From: Agrobacterium fabrum str. C58
GTDB taxonomy: Bacteria; Pseudomonadota; Alphaproteobacteria; Rhizobiales; Rhizobiaceae
Length of the DNA stretch: 64,000 nt
NCBI RefSeq assembly: GCF_000092025.1
Contig: NC_003065.3
Span: 62,001 to 126,000 of the forward strand
Direction of reading: 5' to 3'
In this document: piece by piece, positions 24,557 through 33,985 of the stretch
Numbering within the stretch: position 1 is the first letter of the stretch
Layout of the letters: the number at the start of each line of letters is the position of its first letter
Position numbers and translations under genes: made by a program
Notes under the pieces: generated by a model
Told to the model about the DNA's origin: nothing
The model's database searches: none
Seen by the model: only the letters and a program-made list of their open reading frames with translations

Positions 24557-26152
24557 TCAGCTTCCCAGCCACGCAGCGGCGAAGTCGACCGAATGCCCGG
24601 ACGAATCCTCGGTGTGGTTGTGCAGCGTCTTGCGATAGAGCGTCAGGTTCTGGAACTGAACGAGGTTTACCGCCGGCAGATCGCGGTGAAGGATGTGTTG
24701 GAACCTGACGAAGTATTCTTTGCGCTTCGCCGGATCGATTTCGATCGATCCTTTCTCGAAGATTTCATCGACCTCGGCATTGCTGTAGCCGGAGTGATTG
24801 GACCACGGCACGCCCTTCTTGATGTTCTTCGACCAGTAGCCGCGCTGGATGCCGTCCGTCGGATCATAACCGTTGGCAAGATGCTGGAGGTCGATATCGA
24901 AGGCCGCGTCGGTATAGACGCTCTTGATGTAGGTCGCGTAGTCGTAGCTCTGGATCGCCACGTCGACGCCGATGTCGCCGAAGGCGGATCGGAGGAATTC
25001 TGCGCCGACACGGGTTGGCCCGTAGACAGGATTGTAGGTAAGGCGCAGCGCGAACCGTTTCCCATCACCACCACGCTTGTGGCCGGCCTCATCAAGAAGC
25101 GCTTCCGCCTTGGCCTTGTCGAAGGCATAGAAGCCGATACTTGGATCGTGATATTCTGCCATCGACGGTGCAATCGCGGTCGGGGACGGCACAGCATATC
25201 CCTTCCAGACGAGACGGATGTAGTCGTCGATATTGATGGCGTGAGCGAAAGCCTGGCGAACACGCAGATCGCTGAGAATCGGATGATCCAGACGGAAAAA
25301 CAACTGGTTCAGACTGCCTTCAAGCTCGTAACCGCGAGTCTCGACGCCGAAGCGCGGATCGTCGCCAAGGCGCTTGATCTCGTCGAGCGGCACGGGTGTG
25401 TGATAGCCTACATCGACGTCTCCCGCCTCGAAAGCCGCCCCGCGGGCGCTGACATCAACGATAAACCGTGTCACCACAGCATCGAGCAGGGGCAGATCCT
25501 TGATCCAGTAATCGGGATTGCGTTCGAGCAGGATATGGCTGCCGCGTTCCCACTCCTTGAACACGTAGGGGCCCGTGCCTATCGGTTTTGCGTTATAGGG
25601 GTTCGCCCGAATATCCGTCTCTTCGTAGAGGTGTTTCGGGATGATGGGCGAAGCGATGCCGGAAAGGGCCGGCAACAGGAATGGAACCGGTGTCTTGAAC
25701 TGGGCGACGACCGTCAGTGGATCGGGCGTGTCGATCTTTTCGAGCGATGCAAACGTCACACGCCGGCGCGGATGGGTTTCCTTCAACGTCAGCAGCGAGA
25801 ATGCAACGTCCGCGGAGGTGAACGGTTGACCGTCATGCCACTTGATGCCCGGGCGCAGGTGGAAAGTGTAGGTCTTTCCATCCGCGCTGATATCCCAGCT
25901 CTCCGCAAGATGTGGTTTGAAGGTCCGGTCGAAACTGACCTTCAACAACCCTTCGATGACACGGGAACCGACGCCGGCGTTGCCGGTGTTCTGGAACAAT
26001 TCGATGAGCATGGCGGGTTCGCTGGCGGCGACGATGCGGGCGGTACCGCCACGCACCGGCGTAGTTTGAGCGAACGAAATACCGGGTATGGCGGTACCCA
26101 ATGCGCCGATTCCGAGGGCGGCGTTGAACGTCCGGCGCGACAGTTTGATCAT
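24557..26152 (-). CDS. ABC transporter substrate-binding protein, peptide/opine family 5
   Basis: A 531-aa extracytoplasmic binding protein of the DppA/OppA family. The twin-arginine-like signal LSRRTFNAALGIGALGTA covers the first 28 residues. The mature domain has LAESWDISADGKTYTFHLRP, IKWHDGQPFTSADVAFSL and IGTGPYVFKEWERGS, all family hallmarks. It follows its own ATPase and permease genes, with 57 nt between it and the ATPase. Related importers take up dipeptides, glutathione or other large polar compounds. An organosulfur substrate is plausible in this context. Confidence 0.92.
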   Translation of the reverse strand: MIKLSRRTFNAALGIGALGTAIPGISFAQTTPVRGGTARIVAASEPAMLIELFQNTGNAGVGSRVIEGLLKVSFDRTFKPHLAESWDISADGKTYTFHLRPGIKWHDGQPFTSADVAFSLLTLKETHPRRRVTFASLEKIDTPDPLTVVAQFKTPVPFLLPALSGIASPIIPKHLYEETDIRANPYNAKPIGTGPYVFKEWERGSHILLERNPDYWIKDLPLLDAVVTRFIVDVSARGAAFEAGDVDVGYHTPVPLDEIKRLGDDPRFGVETRGYELEGSLNQLFFRLDHPILSDLRVRQAFAHAINIDDYIRLVWKGYAVPSPTAIAPSMAEYHDPSIGFYAFDKAKAEALLDEAGHKRGGDGKRFALRLTYNPVYGPTRVGAEFLRSAFGDIGVDVAIQSYDYATYIKSVYTDAAFDIDLQHLANGYDPTDGIQRGYWSKNIKKGVPWSNHSGYSNAEVDEIFEKGSIEIDPAKRKEYFVRFQHILHRDLPAVNLVQFQNLTLYRKTLHNHTEDSSGHSVDFAAAWLGS

Positions 26153-26209
26153 GAAATTCTCCTGGCTCGTGAAGTTTCGGGTTCTGTTGTTTTAGGGAGT
26201 CCGTTGCCG

Positions 26210-27880
26210 TTACGAAGCTGCTGCGATCAGCTTCCTCGTGTATTCATGGGAGGGATTGCTCCATAAATTTTGGTGGTTGCCGCGCTCGATGATGTGTCCA
26301 TCCTTCATGACCATGATCCTGTCCGAGATGTATTTCACGACAGCCAGATCGTGGGAGATGAAGAGATAGGAAAGACCGGCTTCCTCCTTGAGATCGGCAA
26401 GCAAGTTGAGAATTTGCGCCTGAACGGACACGTCGAGTGCCGATACCGGTTCGTCGCAGATGACGAGCGAGGGCCGCACGATCAGGGCTCTGGCAATCGC
26501 GATCCGTTGACGCTGCCCACCGGAGAATTCATGGGGAAAGCGCTCCACCGCCGAACGTGGCAGGCGGACCTGGTCGAGAGCTTCGCTTATGCGCGATTGC
26601 CTGTCGGCGGAATTGCGATACTTGTGTGCATGCAGCACGCTATCGAGAATATCTCCAACGGTCCGGCGCGGGTTTAGGGAAGAATAAGGATCCTGGAAGA
26701 TCATCTGCACGCGCCCGCGGAAGGCGCGCAGGTCGGCTCCACCTGCGTGGGTGATGTCCTGACCTTCGAACAGGATCTGTCCGCCGGCAACGGGTATCAG
26801 ACGGCTGAGCGCCTTTGAAAGCGAAGACTTGCCGCTACCGGATTCTCCGACCAGCCCGAGCGTTTCGCCGCGCAGGAGTTCGAAGGTCACACGATCGACG
26901 GCAGGCGGTGTCTTGCTAGCGGGGTCATAGCGAACCGTGAGATCCTCGACTTCCAGAAGCGCATCTGCCGTTGCATTGGTGCGCGGTTCCGCTGCAACCG
27001 GCGGGCTACGGATCTCGAAGCTGGTTGTGCCGTTGCTGTTCCTGTGGGTCCGGATCTCGTTCAGCCGCTCCGATGAAGCGTGGCGTCCATCGCCGAGACG
27101 GATCGATGCGCCGATCAGCCCTTTCGTGTAGGGATGCTGGCTTTCCTGAAACAGATGCTCTGCCTTGAGCTCTTCCATCCTTTTGCCGTTGTGCATGACG
27201 ACCACGCGGTCGGTCCAGCGCGACACCAGTGTCAGATCGTGGGAGATGAGAAGCAGGCCCATGGACAGATCGCGCCGAAGACGATCGATCAATTCGAGGA
27301 TCTGGCTCTGGATCGTCGAGTCGAGAGCCGTGGTCGGTTCGTCTGCGATCAGCAGGAGCGGCGTGAGCGCGATCGCCTGGGCGATCATGGCACGCTGTCT
27401 CTGGCCCCCGGACAGTTCGTGTGGATAGGACGCGATACGACGGTGTGGTTCCGGCATTGACACCAGATCGAGTAATTCCAGAACCCGCGAACGTGCAGCC
27501 TTCCGGGACAGCCGTTCATGGGCGTGCAGTACCTCGGCGATCTGGTCTCCGACCGTATAGACCGGATTGAGAGCGCTCATCGGCTCCTGGAAGATCATGC
27601 CGATCCGGGGTCCGAGAATGGGCCGCCATGCCTTGGGTGGGAGGCGGAAGAGATCCAGGCCATCGAAGGTCACCTCGCCGCTGCTGGACGCTTCGTCCGG
27701 CAGGAGGTTGGACAGCGCAAGGGCAGTCGTGCTTTTCCCGCAACCGGATTCGCCGACCAGAGCGACAGCCTCGCCGGCGGCGATGTCGAAGGAAAGGTTC
27801 TCGACGGCAACCGCTTCACCGCTCCGGCTGTGATATCGGACTGAGAGGTCGCGGACACCAAGCAAAGGTATCGCCATCAT
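26210..27880 (-). CDS. ABC transporter ATP-binding protein, fused DppD-DppF type
   Basis: A 556-aa protein that joins the two peptide-importer ATPases, usually separate, in one chain. NBD1 has [24 protein letters not shown] and LLIADEPTTALD. NBD2 has GESGSGKSS, FSGGQRQRIAIARAL and LVICDEPVSALD. Both sites look intact. A linker of about 40 residues separates them. The ATG at 27880 overlaps the permease stop by 4 nt (ATGATG; the second ATG is also possible). Earlier in-frame starts lie inside the permease gene. Confidence 0.92.
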   Translation of the reverse strand: MMAIPLLGVRDLSVRYHSRSGEAVAVENLSFDIAAGEAVALVGESGCGKSTTALALSNLLPDEASSSGEVTFDGLDLFRLPPKAWRPILGPRIGMIFQEPMSALNPVYTVGDQIAEVLHAHERLSRKAARSRVLELLDLVSMPEPHRRIASYPHELSGGQRQRAMIAQAIALTPLLLIADEPTTALDSTIQSQILELIDRLRRDLSMGLLLISHDLTLVSRWTDRVVVMHNGKRMEELKAEHLFQESQHPYTKGLIGASIRLGDGRHASSERLNEIRTHRNSNGTTSFEIRSPPVAAEPRTNATADALLEVEDLTVRYDPASKTPPAVDRVTFELLRGETLGLVGESGSGKSSLSKALSRLIPVAGGQILFEGQDITHAGGADLRAFRGRVQMIFQDPYSSLNPRRTVGDILDSVLHAHKYRNSADRQSRISEALDQVRLPRSAVERFPHEFSGGQRQRIAIARALIVRPSLVICDEPVSALDVSVQAQILNLLADLKEEAGLSYLFISHDLAVVKYISDRIMVMKDGHIIERGNHQNLWSNPSHEYTRKLIAAAS

Positions 27881-28818
27881 TCCACTGCTTTCCGCGAGCG
27901 GACTTTGCGCCTGATCCGCGGGTTGAGCGCGTCGTTGAGGCCATCCCCGATGAGGTTGAGCGCCAGCACGGTGAGGACGATGCACCCACCGGGCATGAGC
28001 GTGAGGTACCAGTGGCTGCGGATCACCTCGCGGCTGGCGCCGATCATTGATCCCCAAGTGACGGTATTCGGATCGCTAAGCCCCATGAAGGACAGCGCAG
28101 ATTCCATCAGGATCGCCGAGGCAACCATGATCGATGAGACCACGATGAGCGAGGGCAGGGCGTTGGGCAGGATTTCCTGCAGAATGATCCGTGGCGCCGA
28201 AATGCCAGACGCCCTGGCAGCCATGACGAAATCCTTCTCCCGGATCGAGCGGAACTCGGCGCGGGTGAGACGCGCGATCATCGCCCAGGACACAAGTGCG
28301 ATGCCGACGATGACCGTACCGATTGTCGGTGTCGCGAAGGCGACGAGAACGACCAGCAGGACGAAGCTAGGAATGGTCTGGAATATCTCGATGAACCGGA
28401 CGATGAGATCGTCGATCCAGCCGCCGCAATAGCCGGCGATGGCTCCAATAAGTCCACCGAACACCAGACCGAGAATTGTTGCGGAAATCCCCACCAGCAG
28501 CGAGACACGGGCGCCATGTACCAGTCCCGCCCAGACGCTTCGACCGAGTGAATCCGTGCCGAGTAGAAAGTCCGGATTTTCTCCGGGCCAAAGACGCTCA
28601 GGGCCGACAATCGACTGCGGATCGCCCGGAGCCAGCCACGGGGCCAACAGCGCCAGGAGCATTATAATGCTGAGTGTCATGAGACCGGCTGTCGCGCCCG
28701 GGTTCGAGAGAAAGTCGCGCAGGACCGAGCGCGCAATGACAGGATTGCCGATGTTGCTCCAGGGGGCTTCACCGGCTGCCATGCGTGCGGTTGAGGATTC
28801 GATATCGAAGCCGCTCAT
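27877..28818 (-). CDS. ABC transporter permease, DppC type
   Basis: A 313-aa permease with an N-terminal hydrophobic segment (TAGLMTLSIIMLLALLAPWL) and five more in the conserved domain. The EAA loop that meets the ATPase reads AARASGISAPRIILQEILPN-ALPSLIV. DFLLGTDSLGRSVWAGLVHG is the usual DppC block before the core. The start ATG at 28818 overlaps the TGA of the previous permease by one base (TGATG). Confidence 0.92.
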   Translation of the reverse strand: MSGFDIESSTARMAAGEAPWSNIGNPVIARSVLRDFLSNPGATAGLMTLSIIMLLALLAPWLAPGDPQSIVGPERLWPGENPDFLLGTDSLGRSVWAGLVHGARVSLLVGISATILGLVFGGLIGAIAGYCGGWIDDLIVRFIEIFQTIPSFVLLVVLVAFATPTIGTVIVGIALVSWAMIARLTRAEFRSIREKDFVMAARASGISAPRIILQEILPNALPSLIVVSSIMVASAILMESALSFMGLSDPNTVTWGSMIGASREVIRSHWYLTLMPGGCIVLTVLALNLIGDGLNDALNPRIRRKVRSRKAVE

Positions 28819-29804
28819 CAGCGCACCTCGATTCTGGGATCGAGGGCAGCCTGGATGATGTCGACGATAGCGTTGACGCAAATCACCAGGACTGACGAGA
28901 CCAGCATGATGCCGAGCAACAGCGTATATTCACGCGCCATGACGGCATCAAAGGCAAGCCGACCCATGCCTGGCCAACTGAAGACCGTTTCGATGACGAT
29001 GGCGCCGCCAAGAATGCCGGCCACGTGGATACCGGCCACCGTGGTGATCGGGATGAGCGCGTTGCGCAGCACGTGGCGAAGGACAACCTGTCGTGGCGCC
29101 AGACCCTTCGCCTTTGCGGTGCGGACGTGATCCTGCCCGATGACCTCAAGGATAGAAGATCGGGTGAGACGTGCGTAGATCGCCATGTAATAGAGCGCCA
29201 GTGACGTCGCGGGGAGCAATGCATAAGAGACGCGGTCGATAAGCCAGCCAAAGCCCCCCGAGGAAGCGCCGATGGTTTTCATGCCGCCAGCCGGTAGCCA
29301 GCCGAGCTTCACCGAGAAGACGATGATGAAGATCAATCCGATCCAGAATGTCGGGACTGAGTAGAACAGCAGCGATGCCACCGAAAGAATGCGATCGGCC
29401 GCGCGCGTTGCGTTCAGTGCCATGATCGTGCCAGCTGCGATCCCCACCAGCAGGGCGATGACGATCGCAAGAACCATGAGCGTCAGGGTACCCGGCAGAC
29501 GCTCCATGATGAGATCGGCGACGGGGACACCGTAGCGGGGAGATATGCCGAGACTGAAATGCGCCAGACTTGTATAGTAGTTCGCAAGCTGATCGAGCAG
29601 CGGCAGATCGAGCCCGAAAGCCCGGCGAATGTCGGCCACCGTTTCCTGCGTGGCGGCACCGGATTCGGCCGCCATGTAATCGGCGGCATCCCCAGGCGCG
29701 AGCTGCAGCACGAAGAAACCGAGCGTGACGATGACGAACATCGTCGGGACCGCCTGAATGAGGTTGCGTAGCAGACTGCGGCCAACCCGCGTAAGCCTCT
29801 TCAT
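28818..29804 (-). CDS. ABC transporter permease, DppB type
   Basis: A 328-aa inner-membrane permease with the DppB N-terminal segment (LIQAVPTMFVIVTLGFFVLQ) and LAPGDAADY block. A core of five hydrophobic segments holds the EAA loop TAKAKGLAPRQVVLRHVLRN-ALIP. The ATG at 29804 overlaps the stop of the monooxygenase gene by 4 nt, so oxygenase and importer are made from one message. Confidence 0.92.
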   Translation of the reverse strand: MKRLTRVGRSLLRNLIQAVPTMFVIVTLGFFVLQLAPGDAADYMAAESGAATQETVADIRRAFGLDLPLLDQLANYYTSLAHFSLGISPRYGVPVADLIMERLPGTLTLMVLAIVIALLVGIAAGTIMALNATRAADRILSVASLLFYSVPTFWIGLIFIIVFSVKLGWLPAGGMKTIGASSGGFGWLIDRVSYALLPATSLALYYMAIYARLTRSSILEVIGQDHVRTAKAKGLAPRQVVLRHVLRNALIPITTVAGIHVAGILGGAIVIETVFSWPGMGRLAFDAVMAREYTLLLGIMLVSSVLVICVNAIVDIIQAALDPRIEVR

Positions 29805-31288
29805 GGAGCTGCCTCCCAAGGTCCGGAGACGGGTGAGGGAGCGACGCGGTCGACCGCGATGGACGGCCCGAGGCTCGCAAGCCGCTCGTAGTCCGCGCGA
29901 GCATGGATAAAGAGTGAGCGAGCGACTGCCGCGATCAGGCGGGGCAGTGCGATCGCGGCGCTGCCGATATCGCCAGCATGGATGCCGTGACTGATGATCG
30001 CCGCGAAGGTATAGACATGGATACGCTTAAGCCATGGCGCCGAACCAGGCTCTATCTCCTGCAATTCAAAACCTTTCCCAAGATAGGGATGCGAAGACCA
30101 GCCGCTTTCCCCCTCCGCCGCCGCAACGCGGTCTTGCCAGAGGAGAATGTGGGGAGCCGCGGCGGTCAGTTCCGGCCGGGCATAAACGTTTTGCCTATAG
30201 CCGGTCGCGGCAATGACCGTGTCCAGCATTATATCGCCCGTCGTCGTTCTCGCTACGATATCGTCGCCAAGAGCTACAATCTGTTCTGCCGCAACGTTGA
30301 AATGGAGATAGTGGTTCGGATGCTGGCAGGCCCGGGCGATGGCCGCATCCGGCGCGGAGCTGCGTCGCCGGCGCTCCAAAATCAAACGCCATCGCATTGC
30401 ATCATCGAATTCCGGAAAGAACAGCTTGTCAGCCGAGGGTCTGGCGGCGGCCTGATCGTTGGCCTCTACGAGATCGCCGTGTCGGACGAATTGATGCACA
30501 CTCGCTGCACCATGTTCCAGCGCGACAGCCGCTGCGTCGAACGCGGATGCGGCCGCTCCGACCACACCCACGCTCAAGCCGCGAAGGCTAGAGAAATTAA
30601 TGAGGTCGTTCGTGTGGACAAGGCGGTCGGGAGGAAGAGTGTGGGAAAGAACCGACGGTATATAGGGTTCGCCCAAGCCGTCCAGGCCAGTTGCCAGTAC
30701 GATCGTCTGTGTTGACAGATCTATCACGCCCTTGTCCTGCAGTTCAAAGCGCAGATTGAGCGGTGCGTTTTCGGCGTCCGAACGCGGATCGATCGAAATC
30801 AGGCGATGCTGCCATCGCACGTCGATCCCCGCCGTTTCGCGATACCAGTTGAGATAGTCGAGCCAGACGGTGCGGGGTATTTCCGCCATTGCGGCAAATG
30901 CGGCGTCACCATGAAGCGCAACGTACCAGTGCTCGAATGTCAGTTCAGGGATGCCCTGTTCGAGACCGGTAAATCCCTTGCCCGCGCGAAGCGTGTGCAT
31001 CCTGGCTATGGTATTCCAGACGCCCGCTGTTTCCGGCGTGGCGGCATCGAAAACCTGCACCCGTCGGATGCCGGCACGGCGCAGTCCAAACGCAATGGCA
31101 ACACCACTCTGACCACCGCCGATGACGGCAACGTCCATATCTGTGGCGACCGGAGCAACCCAATCCAGAGTGACCGGTTCGAGCTGCGCGATTGCGCGAC
31201 GCGTCTGTTCACTGAGCTGGTTGAGACGCTCTTGCGACACCGTTCTCCCGCTTGATCGGCCCGACGCGATTTTTTGTTGAACTGTCAT
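29801..31288 (-). CDS. FAD/NAD(P)-binding monooxygenase-like protein
   Basis: A 495-aa flavoprotein with two dinucleotide motifs: FAD site AVIGGGQSGVAIAFGLRRAG at about 54-73 and a second Rossmann site VGVVGAAASAFDAAAVALEH near 237. This layout fits flavin-containing or Baeyer-Villiger-type monooxygenases and their reductase-like relatives. ATGYRQNVYARPEL near the C-terminus is the usual ATG motif. It lies between LLM oxygenases and the importer. It may oxidise the imported compound at sulfur or nitrogen. It is not a flavin reductase by sequence. Confidence 0.85.
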   Translation of the reverse strand: MTVQQKIASGRSSGRTVSQERLNQLSEQTRRAIAQLEPVTLDWVAPVATDMDVAVIGGGQSGVAIAFGLRRAGIRRVQVFDAATPETAGVWNTIARMHTLRAGKGFTGLEQGIPELTFEHWYVALHGDAAFAAMAEIPRTVWLDYLNWYRETAGIDVRWQHRLISIDPRSDAENAPLNLRFELQDKGVIDLSTQTIVLATGLDGLGEPYIPSVLSHTLPPDRLVHTNDLINFSSLRGLSVGVVGAAASAFDAAAVALEHGAASVHQFVRHGDLVEANDQAAARPSADKLFFPEFDDAMRWRLILERRRRSSAPDAAIARACQHPNHYLHFNVAAEQIVALGDDIVARTTTGDIMLDTVIAATGYRQNVYARPELTAAAPHILLWQDRVAAAEGESGWSSHPYLGKGFELQEIEPGSAPWLKRIHVYTFAAIISHGIHAGDIGSAAIALPRLIAAVARSLFIHARADYERLASLGPSIAVDRVAPSPVSGPWEAAP

Positions 31289-31298
31289 CTCATCACCC

Positions 31299-32525
31299 CT
31301 AGAGCCGCAAACCGGCTGCCCGCATCAGCGGGAGAACGGTTCGTCCGAAATGGGTGAGGTCGGGCAGGTAGTCGAAGAAGGAGATGTGGAAACCGTCCAC
31401 TCCTTCGGCATGCAAAGCGGCAAGCTGTTCGACGATCCGTTGAGGCGAGCCGACGAGCCGGACATTCCCCCCGACAGCGATCGCATCGACCGAGTTTACA
31501 TCGTTGCTCTTCGCCCACGCCTGCGCGTCGCTGACCAGCCGTTTGTCGAAATCCTTCGTGTCAGCAATGTTATGCAGCCCGCCGACATTCCTCTGCTCGA
31601 CGGCGGCAACAATCGCGCCATAGTATTCCTGAGCTTCCTGATCCGTGTCGCGACAGACGATGATTGGATTGAGGATGACGCGGATTGTGCGCCCGTTTCG
31701 AGCCGCAGCTGCCTTGACGGTGGCGGTATGGGCGCCGAGCGACGCCCGCGCTGCCTCGAAACTGCCCCCGCCGGGGCTAGTGACAAAGACGATATCCGAT
31801 TGCCGCGCAGCGAAGTCTATGCCGGCGGGCGAGCCTGTCGCGCTGATCAGAAGGGGTCGGCCGAAACGCGGCTTCGGCGTGATGAAGCCCTCTTTGATCC
31901 GCCATGGCGATTTACCGGAAAAGGTGACGGGCTCGTCCGAGCGCCACAATGCCTTCAGCGCATTGACGAATTCGTCGGCGAGCCTGTACCGCTGATCGTG
32001 CTCGATCTGCGAGCCGCCGAACATCTCGTGTTCAATCCGGCGATGACCGGTCACGACATTGAGGCCCCAGCGGCCATTTGTGATGTGATCGAGGGTGGCG
32101 CCGGCGCGCGCCAGATGAAGCGGGTGCCAAGGTCCATACAGGATATGCACGGTCGATGCGAGCAGGATATTCTTCGTCTCTGTCGCCAGCGCAGCCATGG
32201 TGACGAAGGGGTCGAGAGAGGTGCCGTTCAGTACTTCGCCGAACCCGCCTTTCGGAAGCCATTGCGACAGTCCAAAGACGATGTCGAAGCCGAGTTCGTC
32301 AGCGATTCGTACGAGGTTGCGGTTGTAGCCGAAATCCCATGACGTCGTGCGTGGCAGATGCGACGCACTCCAGCCACCGGCATTGAGTGGCAGAAAGAGG
32401 CCCAGCATCGTCGGCTGCCGGAAGATGCGCGCGACTGGGCTTTCGTCAAAATCAGCGGGTGACGGGACCGGATCGTTCTGCGTTAATTCCGTGGATGTGA
32501 GCGTGTGGTGAGGGTCGCGCGTCAT
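31299..32525 (-). CDS. LLM-class flavin-dependent monooxygenase, SsuD/SfnG-like
   Basis: A 408-aa LLM protein, nearer to the alkanesulfonate/dimethylsulfone monooxygenase and RutA side of the family than to NtaA. It has LGLFLPLNAGGWSASHLPRT, DFGYNRNLVRIADELGFDIV, AGATLDHITNGRWGLNVVTG and RPLLISATGSPAGIDFAARQ. It would use FMNH2 from a partner reductase to cleave a C-S bond or similar. The sequence does not fix the substrate. The ATG at 32525 overlaps the previous LLM gene by 4 nt. Confidence 0.88.
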   Translation of the reverse strand: MTRDPHHTLTSTELTQNDPVPSPADFDESPVARIFRQPTMLGLFLPLNAGGWSASHLPRTTSWDFGYNRNLVRIADELGFDIVFGLSQWLPKGGFGEVLNGTSLDPFVTMAALATETKNILLASTVHILYGPWHPLHLARAGATLDHITNGRWGLNVVTGHRRIEHEMFGGSQIEHDQRYRLADEFVNALKALWRSDEPVTFSGKSPWRIKEGFITPKPRFGRPLLISATGSPAGIDFAARQSDIVFVTSPGGGSFEAARASLGAHTATVKAAAARNGRTIRVILNPIIVCRDTDQEAQEYYGAIVAAVEQRNVGGLHNIADTKDFDKRLVSDAQAWAKSNDVNSVDAIAVGGNVRLVGSPQRIVEQLAALHAEGVDGFHISFFDYLPDLTHFGRTVLPLMRAAGLRL

Positions 32526-33814
32526 TCACCGAGCCCCAGGTTTCCGCGCAATGTGCTGTGCCGATATTCCGACCGGAAGATGCCACGTCGCTGCAGGATG
32601 GGGATGACGCTTTCCGTAAACGAACTGAAGCCATCGGGAAAATGCGTGGCGCTGACATTGAAGCCGTCAGCCGCACCGCTGCGGAACCACAACTCAATCT
32701 CATCGGCGACCTTCTCTGGCGTCCCGGCAATAAAGCGGTTGCGTCCCTGCGAACTGAGCAGGATTTCCCGCAGCGTCGCGCCGGGCCGCCGCTCGATCAT
32801 CTGCCAGGTGGATTCCGAAATCCCGGTTGAAACCGCAGGTGTGAAGTCAGCCTGAGCGCGGGTCGGAGCCGGTTTGTCGAGGTCCTCGCCACCAAGAGGG
32901 ACACCAAGACGAATCCCGAACCAGCGCGCATCGGCGGCGAGGTCGCGAAGCGCGTCGAGTCGTTCAACTTTTCTGAGCGCCTCTTCTTCGGTTGAGCCAA
33001 CGACCGGATAGATTCCAGGCATGAACAGCGTCCGGTCGGGATCGCGCCCCGCCTTGCGCACCGCATCCTTCGTCCTTCTGTAACCCGCCTGGGCCGCCTC
33101 GAGGTTGGTCTGGAGGCTATAGATCAGGTCGGCGTGCCTTGCGCCGAAGCTAAGGCCGACCTCGGAGGATCCGGCTTGTACCAGGATGGGCTTTCCTTGC
33201 GGGCTGGTCGGCACCTGCAAGGGCCCACGGACTTTAAAATGCATTCCAACATGGTTGAGATGGCTGACCTTCTTCCAGTCGACGAACGTGCCGCCAGCCT
33301 GGTCGAGTAATAGCGCACCGTCTCCCCAGCTTGCCCAGAGAGCCTTTGCAACGCTCACGAACTCCTCCGCACGGTCGTAACGCTCGTCATGCGTCGGCAG
33401 GTCCATGCCGAAATTCCAGCCTGCTTCCGGAAGATAGCTTGTCACAATATTCCAGGCAGCACGGCCACCGCTGATATGATCGAGCGAAGAGAGCTTGCGG
33501 GCGAGTTCGTAGGGCTCGGAAAATGTCGTGGAAACAGTGGCGATCAGTCCCACGGATTCAGTTCTCGCCGCTATCGCCGAAAGTGCCAGCAATGGATCGA
33601 GTGCGTGCCACGGTTCGACTGGCGGCTCCATCGGAAGGCTTTGGAAGTCCGATAGAAAAACAGCGTCGAAACCTGCCTTCTCCGCGATCTGCGCGACCTC
33701 GATGTGAGCGTTCACATCGAGAAACTGCGCGGGGTTGTCGATGAGGCGCCATCGCGCTGGGTGCAAGCCGAGGCCAAGATTGTAATTTGCGGTGAAATGA
33801 AGTTCTCGTTGCAT
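32522..33814 (-). CDS. LLM-class flavin-dependent monooxygenase, NtaA/SnaA/DszA family
   Basis: A 430-aa LLM protein and the first gene of the 15.5-kb minus-strand train. Family blocks are KAGFDAVFLSDFQSLPMEPP, ARKLSSLDHISGGRAAWNIV, KPILVQAGSSEVGLSFGARH, IAGTPEKVADEIELWF and the LRGNLGLG tail. The reaction would be oxygenation with FMNH2 and O2. A perfect GTCTA-N9-TAGAC operator lies 89 bp upstream, between this gene and the divergent LysR gene. The ATG at 33814 has only a weak ribosome site (GAAGCAAAGAAC). Confidence 0.9.
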   Translation of the reverse strand: MQRELHFTANYNLGLGLHPARWRLIDNPAQFLDVNAHIEVAQIAEKAGFDAVFLSDFQSLPMEPPVEPWHALDPLLALSAIAARTESVGLIATVSTTFSEPYELARKLSSLDHISGGRAAWNIVTSYLPEAGWNFGMDLPTHDERYDRAEEFVSVAKALWASWGDGALLLDQAGGTFVDWKKVSHLNHVGMHFKVRGPLQVPTSPQGKPILVQAGSSEVGLSFGARHADLIYSLQTNLEAAQAGYRRTKDAVRKAGRDPDRTLFMPGIYPVVGSTEEEALRKVERLDALRDLAADARWFGIRLGVPLGGEDLDKPAPTRAQADFTPAVSTGISESTWQMIERRPGATLREILLSSQGRNRFIAGTPEKVADEIELWFRSGAADGFNVSATHFPDGFSSFTESVIPILQRRGIFRSEYRHSTLRGNLGLGE

Positions 33815-33902
33815 ATCGTTCTTTGCTTCAGGAATAAGGAGGTGCCGCGCCCATGACAGACGGTTTCAAATTGCGGGCGGCGGGCCTATTTAGGAAGCAA
33901 AA

Positions 33903-33921
33903 GTCTACTAATTATATAGAC
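33903..33921. promoter_or_regulatory. Putative LysR-type operator GTCTA-N9-TAGAC
   Basis: A perfect palindrome GTCTA-CTAATTATA-TAGAC, extended to AAGTCTA/TAGACTT at 33901-33923, sits in the divergent promoter region between the LLM gene (start 33814) and the LysR gene (start 33986). This is the usual place for a LysR-type autoregulatory site. The motif and spacing equal those at 18182. Confidence 0.6.
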
Positions 33922-33985
33922 TTTGGTGCATATTCCTGTCGATTATATGTTTGTTATCGATTTCACTATTCGAGAGGTTCGAAGA